Source of the DNA: Candidatus Dormiibacterota bacterium
Lineage (GTDB): Bacteria > Chloroflexota > Dormibacteria > UBA8260
DNA length: 6,043 bases
Reading direction: 5' to 3'
Assembly (NCBI GenBank): GCA_955652455.1
Contig: CATPBU010000163.1
Location: 1-6,043, forward strand
Every line of letters begins with the position of its first letter. Within the stretch, counting starts at the first letter, position 1. A program made the position numbers and the translations under genes. Under the pieces are notes generated by a model. The model saw only the letters and a program-made list of their open reading frames with translations. It did not search any database and had not been told where the DNA came from. Of the stretch, positions 1-3,632 are shown piece by piece.

Positions 1-71
1 ACCGCGAGAAGGACGAGCCAGACGATGCATCCGAAACTCGCCGCGCCGCGAATGCCGCGCGTCCGCCTCAT
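1..71 (-). CDS. 5' end of an unidentified secreted or membrane-anchored protein (partial)
   Basis: Reading the minus strand, an ATG at 71-69 opens a frame that stays open to the window edge and gives 23 full codons. The peptide begins MRRTRGIRGAASFG and continues CIVWLVLLAV: four arginines in the first eight residues, then a hydrophobic run. This is the layout of a Sec signal peptide or an N-terminal membrane anchor. A perfect AGGAGG lies on the minus strand at 81-76, four bases before the ATG, which strongly supports this start. The gene is divergent from the khpA-rimM-trmD operon. The product cannot be named because the rest lies outside the window. Confidence 0.6.
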   Translation of the reverse strand, partial: MRRTRGIRGAASFGCIVWLVLLA

Positions 72-95
72 GGGTCCTCCTGGAATTGCGATGTA

Positions 96-101
96 ATTCT
101 A
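96..101 (-). promoter_or_regulatory. Candidate -10 element for the minus-strand partial gene
   Basis: The minus strand reads TAGAAT at 101-96, five of six matches to the sigma-70 -10 consensus, about 25 bases before the ATG at 71. I found no convincing -35 hexamer at 16-18 bp spacing, so this is a weak call based on one hexamer in an otherwise GC-rich stretch. Confidence 0.25.
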
Positions 102-104
102 ACA

Positions 105-118
105 GGTGACGGATCACC
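105..118. repeat. Short perfect inverted repeat GGTGA-CGGA-TCACC
   Basis: The arms GGTGA (105-109) and TCACC (114-118) are perfect reverse complements around a 4-base centre. The dyad sits just upstream of the candidate -10 of the minus-strand gene and just before the orphan rpsP-like tail. It could be an operator or a small hairpin. Nothing in the sequence links it to a particular regulator. It also lies within the suspected rearrangement or assembly-junction zone. Confidence 0.35.
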
Positions 119-140
119 GGACCGCGAGAAACGTGCGTGA

Positions 141-293
141 CCATCGGGTGCGCCGGAAGAGGTCGACGCCGTCGATGCCGAGAATGTCCACCTCGCGAGC
201 GCCGAAGGTGACACTCAACCTGAACCGCAGGCAGAGCCCGCCGTGACGCCGCCTGATGGTGATGCCGCCGCGGAGGCGGCGACCGAGTCGTGA
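141..293 (+). pseudogene. Orphan acidic C-terminal tail, probably the 3' end of rpsP (ribosomal protein S16)
   Basis: After an in-frame TGA at 138-140, a frame of 50 sense codons runs to a TGA at 291-293. It has no plausible start codon near its beginning; the only in-frame GTG is at 243. The residues are very rich in Ala, Glu, Asp and Pro (13 acidic residues, for example near PSGAPEEVDAVDAENV) and third positions are about 68% G/C, as expected of real coding sequence. Its stop overlaps the GTG of khpA as GTGA, the usual signature of translational coupling to a real upstream gene. rpsP normally precedes khpA-rimM-trmD, and acidic Ala-rich S16 tails occur in some high-GC phyla. I therefore read this as the end of rpsP whose conserved body (about 80 residues) is absent, through rearrangement or a chimeric join upstream. 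The S16 identity is inferred from context, since no S16 core motif is present. Confidence 0.35.
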
Positions 294-544
294 GCGATTA
301 CGCGGACCTGACTCGCTTCATCACCGAGCACATCGTCGCCAACAAGGCGGCGGTCACCGTGAGTGCGGTTCCCCGCGGGCGCACCACAATCGTCGAGGTG
401 ACGGTGGCCGAGGAGGACATGGGCAAGGTGATCGGCAAGGGTGGCCGCAACATCGAGGCCATACGCGCGGTGGTGCGCGCCGCGGGCCTGCGCAAGCACG
501 AGCGCGTCCAGGTGGAACTTGCCGATGCCGGGCGTCATGCCTGA
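290..544 (+). CDS. khpA: KhpA-type KH-domain RNA-binding protein
   Basis: An 84-residue protein made of a single type II KH domain, close to the usual 75-85 residues of KhpA (YlqC). The signature GKVIGKGGRNIEAIR (residues 45-59) contains the GxxG loop (GKGG, 49-52) that contacts single-stranded RNA. The N-terminal helix (LTRFITEHIVANKAAV) and the strand TTIVEVTVAEED fit the family. In Gram-positive bacteria KhpA pairs with KhpB to bind many RNAs and affects cell division and envelope homeostasis; whether that holds here is inference. The GTG start overlaps the upstream stop as GTGA. A GGAGG at 272-276 lies 13 bases upstream, which is rather far, so coupling may matter more. The position directly before rimM is the canonical one in Firmicutes and Actinobacteria. 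Confidence 0.93.
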   Translation: MSDYADLTRFITEHIVANKAAVTVSAVPRGRTTIVEVTVAEEDMGKVIGKGGRNIEAIRAVVRAAGLRKHERVQVELADAGRHA

Positions 545-1076
545 TCACGGCTCGCCCGCACCCGATCGGACAGCGCCCGCGCTGCTCCGTGTCGCCCACG
601 TGCGCCGCGTGCACGGCGTCCGTGGTGAGGTGCGGGTGCAAACCCTTGGCGGCGACCTCGCAAGGTTCACGCCGGGGACGTCGCTGATGGCCGAGAGGCG
701 TCAGCGGGTGGTCACCGTGCTCTCCTCGCGTCCGCTCGACGGTGACGAGGTGCTGCTCTCGTTCGAGGAGCTGCCGACGCGCGAAGAGGTGGCAACGTTG
801 AGCGGCGACTACCTGTGCGTCGAGCCGGCACAGGCGCGATCCCTCGGCGCGGACGAGTGGTTTGAGTGGCAGCTCATCGGCCTGCGCGCGGTGACGTCCG
901 AGGGACAGGAGCTCGGCGCGGTCAGCGACGTCGAGGAGCAGCCGTCGAGCCACGTGCTGGTCGTTGCCGACAGCTCCACCGAGCGTCGTTATCCACTGGT
1001 GCGCGAGTGGGTGCGGTCGGTCGACGTGAACGCCGGTGTTATCGTGATCACCCCATGGCCGGAGGACGACGCCTGA
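525..1076 (+). CDS. rimM: 16S rRNA processing / 30S maturation factor RimM
   Basis: RimM binds ribosomal protein S19 and assists assembly of the 30S head. The N-terminal RimM barrel begins at LLRVAHVRRVHGVRGEVRV, the family's typical opening, and includes FEELPTREEVATLSGDYLCV. The linker DEWFEWQLIGL matches the conserved YxxDLIG-type segment. The C-terminal PRC-barrel follows: GLRAVTSEGQELGAVSDV, then RRYPLVREWVRSVDVNAGVIVI. Two starts are possible. ATG 525 has AGGTGG at 510-515 with a 9-base spacer and gives 183 aa. ATG 537 gives 179 aa and an 8-base overlap with khpA but has no clear Shine-Dalgarno. I chose 525; both keep the whole domain. The stop TGA shares its last base with the ATG of trmD. 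Confidence 0.93.
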   Translation: MPGVMPDHGSPAPDRTAPALLRVAHVRRVHGVRGEVRVQTLGGDLARFTPGTSLMAERRQRVVTVLSSRPLDGDEVLLSFEELPTREEVATLSGDYLCVEPAQARSLGADEWFEWQLIGLRAVTSEGQELGAVSDVEEQPSSHVLVVADSSTERRYPLVREWVRSVDVNAGVIVITPWPEDDA

Positions 1077-1783
1077 TGCGGTTCGACGTCCTCACCATCT
1101 TTCCGTCGGCGTTCCCCGGGCCGCTCGGCATCGGCGTCGTCGGGCGAGCGCTCGATGCCGGCAACATCGAGCTCCACGTGCACGACCTGCGCGACCACAC
1201 CACGAACCGGCATCGCCAGGTCGACGACATGCAGTTCGGCGGTGGGGCCGGCATGGTGCTCAAGCCGGAGCCGATCACCCGTGCGCTGCGCGCGCTGCGC
1301 GCGGACGTGCCCGGCTTGCGCACCATCCTGCTCTCCCCCCAAGGGCGCGTCTTCACCCAGGATGTGGCGCGTGAGCTGGCCGCGGAGCGGGCGGTGCTGC
1401 TCGTCTGCGGCCGCTACCAGGGCGTCGACGAACGCGCTCGCGAGGAGATCGGCGAAGAGCTGTCTCTCGGCGACTACGTGCTCAGCGGCGGCGAGGTCGC
1501 GGCCATGGCGGTGATCGAGGCGACGGCCCGCCTCGTGCCCGGGGTGGTCGGTTCTCCGGAGTCGCTCGACGACGAGTCTTTCAGCGGCAGCGCCTCAGGA
1601 AGACTCGAGCCGCCGCTTTACACTCGTCCCGCCGATTTCGAGGGACGCGCGGTGCCCGCGGTGCTGCGCAGCGGCGATCACGCCGCGATCGCTACGTGGC
1701 GCCATCAACAGAGTGACGAGGTTACCCGGCGCCGTCGACCTGATCTGGTACGGTTGCGCGCGGTTTCCGGAGGAAACAAGTGA
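1076..1783 (+). CDS. trmD: tRNA (guanine-N1)-methyltransferase TrmD
   Basis: TrmD uses S-adenosylmethionine to methylate G37 next to the anticodon and so prevents +1 frameshifting. The 235-residue protein has the SPOUT trefoil-knot motifs in order: [10 protein letters not shown] at the start, [18 protein letters not shown] (49-66), [11 protein letters not shown] (85-95), [11 protein letters not shown] (111-121), [14 protein letters not shown] (127-140), and the C-terminal YTRPADFEG...[17 protein letters not shown]. The arginine equivalent to E. coli R154 appears to be R152. The general-base position equivalent to D169 reads Glu (E167 in ESF), and the loop before YTRP is about three residues longer than in E. 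coli. GGAGG at 1061-1065 lies 10 bases before the ATG, which overlaps the rimM stop by one base. The stop overlaps the rplS GTG. Confidence 0.96.
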   Translation: MRFDVLTIFPSAFPGPLGIGVVGRALDAGNIELHVHDLRDHTTNRHRQVDDMQFGGGAGMVLKPEPITRALRALRADVPGLRTILLSPQGRVFTQDVARELAAERAVLLVCGRYQGVDERAREEIGEELSLGDYVLSGGEVAAMAVIEATARLVPGVVGSPESLDDESFSGSASGRLEPPLYTRPADFEGRAVPAVLRSGDHAAIATWRHQQSDEVTRRRRPDLVRLRAVSGGNK

Positions 1784-2379
1784 ATGTCATCGACCTGCTC
1801 CAGCGCGAGCAGGAGAAGCCGGAGGTTCCGGTTCTGCGTTCTGGCGATACCGTGCGCGTGCACGTCAAGGTCGTCGAGGGGACGCGCGAGCGCATCCAGG
1901 TGTTCGAGGGCGTGGTCATCGCGGTCAACGGCACCACCGGGCTGCACACCAGTTTCACCGTGCGCCGTGTCTCTCACGGCGTCGGTGTCGAGCGCACCTT
2001 CCTGGTGCACTCTCCGCGTCTTGATCGGATCGAGGTGCTCCGCCACGGCGATGTGCGCCGCGCCAAGCTCTACTACCTGCGCGAGAAGGTCGGCAAACGA
2101 GCCCGCATCCGTGAGCGTCGCGAGCCCATCGGCGGCGGCTCGATGGTGAACCGGAGCGCGGCCGGCGCCGTGGAGAGCGATGAGCTGCTCGCCAGTGACG
2201 TCGTGCACGACGACGAGGTTGTCGAGGAGCTCCCTGTCGACCACGAGGCTCTCACCGACGCCGTCGCGGCGGACGTCCCTGAGGACGGCACCGCGGCAGT
2301 CGACGTTGCCAAGAACACCACCGCGGCAGCGGTCCCAGCCAAGGCTGGTGCCGCTGACGAGGAGGCCGACAACGGCTGA
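1780..2379 (+). CDS. rplS: 50S ribosomal protein L19 with long acidic C-terminal extension
   Basis: L19 lies at the 30S-50S interface. Residues 1 to about 115 are a complete L19: [80 protein letters not shown] and [19 protein letters not shown]. The usual length is 110-120 aa; this protein has 199. Residues 116-199 form a low-complexity tail rich in Ala, Val, Asp and Glu, with two tandem decapeptides ([10 protein letters not shown] and [10 protein letters not shown]). The tail is probably disordered and at the solvent side, which is inference. Translation starts at GTG with a perfect GGAGG (1769-1773) and a 6-base spacer, inside the end of trmD. The start and trmD stop overlap as GTGA. Such a strong ribosome-binding site fits the need for more L19 than TrmD. 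Confidence 0.95.
   Translation: MNVIDLLQREQEKPEVPVLRSGDTVRVHVKVVEGTRERIQVFEGVVIAVNGTTGLHTSFTVRRVSHGVGVERTFLVHSPRLDRIEVLRHGDVRRAKLYYLREKVGKRARIRERREPIGGGSMVNRSAAGAVESDELLASDVVHDDEVVEELPVDHEALTDAVAADVPEDGTAAVDVAKNTTAAAVPAKAGAADEEADNG
2290..2349 (+). repeat. rplS: Imperfect 30-bp tandem duplication inside the rplS tail
   Basis: The units 2290-2319 and 2320-2349 both begin with the exact decamer ACCGCGGCAG and both carry GCCAAG at the same offset; about 18 of 30 positions agree. They encode [10 protein letters not shown] and [10 protein letters not shown] (T-A-A-x-V-x-A-K in common after a one-residue shift). This suggests that the extension grew partly by in-frame duplication. Confidence 0.45.
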
Positions 2380-2785
2380 CCCGGGCCGACGGGCTCCCGA
2401 GGCTCTCCCACCGGCGCGACCCCTGCGCGAGCGGGTCGGCCATGCCGGCGAGACCGCAGCGCTGAATCACCTCAAGGACCAGGGCTTCCGCATCCTCGCT
2501 CGCGACTGGCGCAGCCGCATCGGCCAGATCGACATCGTTGCCGAGGACGGCGAGACGCTGGTGCTCGTGGAGGTCAAGGCGCGCCGCGGCGTGGCCTTCG
2601 GTCTGCCCGAGGAGGCAGTGGATGCGCGCAAGCGCCACAAGCTCCGAATGTTGCTCGAAACCTACCGATCGGCGACCAAACGGCAAAAGCAGCCGTGTCG
2701 CATCGACGTCCTTGGACTGCTCCTCGACGACCACCTCGCCGTGACCCGCTGCGAGCACATCAGGGACGCTGTCCAGGACAGTTGA
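2348..2785 (+). CDS. yraN: UPF0102 family protein YraN (nuclease-fold)
   Basis: This is a 145-residue protein with the restriction-endonuclease-like core of UPF0102. [49 protein letters not shown] (31-79) carries the conserved Glu35, Asp62 and the Glu75-x-Lys77 pair of the PD-(D/E)xK-type site. The C-terminal helix [16 protein letters not shown] (91-106) and the strand [10 protein letters not shown] (117-126) also fit. Biochemical function is not well established in the family; a role in DNA repair or recombination is suggested by its steady linkage to comM and dprA. The start is uncertain. GTG 2348 is the last canonical start before the domain and overlaps rplS by 32 bp, but it has only a weak AAGG upstream. 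A strong AGGAGG at 2360-2365 is followed six bases later only by an in-frame ACG (2372). The stop codon lies within the padR promoter. Confidence 0.88.
   Translation: MPLTRRPTTADPGRRAPEALPPARPLRERVGHAGETAALNHLKDQGFRILARDWRSRIGQIDIVAEDGETLVLVEVKARRGVAFGLPEEAVDARKRHKLRMLLETYRSATKRQKQPCRIDVLGLLLDDHLAVTRCEHIRDAVQDS
2360..2365 (+). promoter_or_regulatory. yraN: Strong Shine-Dalgarno with no canonical start at the right distance (yraN)
   Basis: AGGAGG lies inside the end of rplS. The codon in the yraN frame at optimal spacing (6 bases) is ACG at 2372-2374; no ATG, GTG or TTG follows in that frame before the conserved domain. It may serve yraN through a rare non-canonical start, help re-initiation after the rplS stop at 2377-2379, or simply encode the Glu-Glu-Ala (EEA) of the L19 tail by chance. 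Confidence 0.3.
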
Positions 2786-2810
2786 CGCGTGGACTACTCC
2801 AGACTAGATT
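2782..2810 (+). promoter_or_regulatory. Sigma-70-type promoter for padR
   Basis: The -35 TTGACG (2782-2787, five of six) and -10 TAGATT (2805-2810, four of six) are separated by exactly 17 bp. The -35 overlaps the yraN stop codon. Transcription would start around 2817-2818. The spacer contains a direct repeat GACTA at 2792-2796 and 2802-2806, one helical turn apart, which could bind a regulator. Confidence 0.5.
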
Positions 2811-2817
2811 GACGATC

Positions 2818-2844
2818 ATGCCCACGCTAGGTTTCCGATCATGA
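2818..2844 (+). CDS. Possible leaderless 8-codon leader ORF before padR
   Basis: ATG at 2818 opens a mini-frame of eight codons (MPTLGFRS). Its TGA (2842-2844) overlaps the padR start codon as ATGA. The predicted transcription start from the 2782-2810 promoter falls at or next to this ATG, so it would be read leaderless. It uses CTA, CGA and TCA, A-ending codons that are unusual in this GC-rich window. It may couple translation into padR, or it may be a chance frame in a short leader. Confidence 0.3.
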   Translation: MPTLGFRS

Positions 2845-2849
2845 GATCG
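2836..2849. repeat. Inverted repeat over the padR start codon
   Basis: CGATC (2836-2840) and GATCG (2845-2849) are perfect reverse complements flanking ATGA, which holds the padR ATG and the leader ORF stop. CGATCATG also occurs at 2813-2820, so the element recurs as a direct repeat 23 bp upstream. It is a candidate autoregulatory operator or a small hairpin that hides the start. Confidence 0.35.
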
Positions 2850-3200
2850 AGCATCGCTACACTGCAGGTTCTCCGCAGCTTCTTTGACGATCCCGCCGGC
2901 GCTCGTTACGGTGCGGAGCTGATGTCGGCGTCCGGCCTGAAGGCCGGCACTCTGTACCCGATCCTGAACCGCCTCGAGTTGGACGGCTGGATCCTCGGAC
3001 GGTGGGAGGACATCGACGAGTCGGCGGAGGGACGGCGGCGCCGCCGCTATTACCGCCTCACCGGGGCCGGTGAACGGCAGGCCCGCGCACTCCTCACCCA
3101 GTACGCCACGCTGCTCATGCCTCCGCCCCACCCCCTGACGGCGGTGGAGATCACGGGCAGGGCTCGGGACGGTGTACCGCTCGGTCCTGTCGGAAGCTGA
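2841..3200 (+). CDS. PadR-family transcriptional regulator
   Basis: A 119-residue protein with an N-terminal PadR winged-helix domain. The helix-turn-helix region ARYGAELMSASGLKAGTLYPILNRLELDGWILGRWEDID (21-59) is textbook PadR, and the basic wing EGRRRRRYYRLTGAGERQA (63-81) follows. The core ends near residue 93. The Pro-rich tail (94-119) overlaps the convergent doxX-like gene and is probably not structural. It is a short PadR of the subfamily without a long C-terminal dimerisation domain. The ATG has only a weak AGG (2829-2831) eight to nine bases upstream, so translation may depend on the leader ORF. A palindrome, CGATC-ATGA-GATCG (2836-2849), covers the start codon and could be an autoregulatory site. 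PadR proteins are usually ligand-responsive repressors of adjacent genes; the target here is inferred to be the neighbouring membrane protein, possibly also comM. Confidence 0.9.
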   Translation: MRSSIATLQVLRSFFDDPAGARYGAELMSASGLKAGTLYPILNRLELDGWILGRWEDIDESAEGRRRRRYYRLTGAGERQARALLTQYATLLMPPPHPLTAVEITGRARDGVPLGPVGS

Positions 3201-3561
3201 GCGCCCAGAGGACCAGCGGCACCTGGACGGGGAGGCGCAGCCAGGCCCCGGCGCGCCTGCTGGCGGGGAACGGCGCGTCCGGGTAGCCGCCATCGAGCGC
3301 CATCTGGACATTGGCCGGGAACACTGCGACAAGCAGGGCGGCGGTGCCAAGCGCAGCCGCGGGGCGCGTCCGTGAGTTGAGGAGGAGGAGGGCGCACGTG
3401 ATCTCCGCGATGCCGCTGACCGCCACGATCTCGGCTTCGCACCTCCTCAGCGGGGCCGGAACGATGCGCCGGTAAAAGCGCGGAGCGACGAGGTGAAGCA
3501 CGCCGGAGCCGCCCATCAGCCCGACCAGGCCCGCGAGGGAGATGCGCCGCCGTGCAGTCAT
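3151..3561 (-). CDS. DoxX-like small integral membrane protein
   Basis: A 136-residue protein with about four hydrophobic segments: around residues 8-26, 45-61, 66-83 and 109-122. GSGVLHLVAPRFYRRIVPAPL (18-38), VSGIAEITCALLL (48-60), AALGTAALLVAVFPANVQMALDGG (69-92) and LRLPVQVPLVLWAL (108-121) match the DoxX/DoxD-like family found widely in Actinobacteria and relatives. The function is unknown; family members have been linked to redox or quinone metabolism. The start at 3561 has GAGG five bases upstream on the minus strand; an alternative ATG at 3603 would add 14 polar residues. The 3' end overlaps padR by 50 bp, tail to tail, and its last 13 or so residues lie beyond the conserved core. It is divergent from comM, with the dyad at 3603-3618 between them. 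Confidence 0.85.
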   Translation of the reverse strand: MTARRRISLAGLVGLMGGSGVLHLVAPRFYRRIVPAPLRRCEAEIVAVSGIAEITCALLLLNSRTRPAAALGTAALLVAVFPANVQMALDGGYPDAPFPASRRAGAWLRLPVQVPLVLWALSFRQDRAVHRPEPCP

Positions 3562-3596
3562 CGCCGCCTCACGGTAGGTGGTTGACCTCGTCGCAG

Positions 3597-3626
3597 TCGA
3601 CATACACAGATCCGTGTAGGTATGAT
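3597..3626 (+). promoter_or_regulatory. Promoter of comM-dprA, probably giving a leaderless mRNA
   Basis: The -35 TCGACA (3597-3602) and -10 TATGAT (3621-3626) each match five of six consensus bases, with an 18-bp spacer. The comM GTG begins at 3633, only six bases after the -10. Transcription would therefore start at or within a base or two of the start codon, and no Shine-Dalgarno precedes it. The promoter lies between comM and the divergent DoxX-like gene. The minus strand also reads TATCAT at 3627-3622, but I see no matching -35 for it. Confidence 0.6.
3603..3618. promoter_or_regulatory. Operator-like dyad TACAC-N6-GTGTA in the comM promoter spacer
   Basis: TACAC (3603-3607) and GTGTA (3614-3618) are perfect inverted repeats 6 bp apart. 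They fill the space between the -35 and -10 of the comM promoter, where a bound dimer would block RNA polymerase or bend the spacer. A second, offset pair, CATAC (3601-3605) and GTATG (3620-3624), overlaps it. The locus encodes a PadR regulator 400 bp away, the most obvious candidate ligand. The site could equally serve a TetR, GntR or ArsR-type protein encoded elsewhere. Confidence 0.45.
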
Positions 3627-3632
3627 ACAGGC

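Noticed and set aside
106..246. A 46-codon plus-strand frame starting GTG at 106, with a TGTAAT hexamer at 92-97 upstream
   Set aside because: The product is Arg/Ser/Pro-rich, as expected of an out-of-frame reading of the acidic tail. There is no recognisable domain and no -35.
354..953. Long minus-strand open frame opposite khpA-rimM
   Set aside because: It is a shadow of two clear conserved genes, low in motif content and rich in Arg, Pro and His, as usual for antisense frames in GC-rich DNA.
2180..2347. Upstream extension of yraN to ATG 2180 (201 aa)
   Set aside because: The extra 56 residues are Ser/Thr/Arg/Pro-rich, the +1 reading of the rplS tail. This would need a 200-bp overlap and matches nothing in UPF0102.
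2809..2837. Second TTGACG at 2809-2814 as another -35
   Set aside because: No AT-rich -10 follows at 16-19 bp; the sequence there is TTTCCG.
3178..3214. Possible terminator between padR and the DoxX-like gene: CGCTC/GAGCG (3178-3182, 3199-3203) and GGTCCT/AGGACC (3183-3188, 3209-3214)
   Set aside because: Arms are 5-6 bp with loops of 16-20 bases, the two pairings exclude each other, and there is no T-tract on either strand.
3562..3603. Start of the DoxX-like gene at ATG 3603 instead of 3561
   Set aside because: The added residues are polar and not family-like, and the Shine-Dalgarno before 3561 (GAGG, five bases) is better. It cannot be fully excluded.
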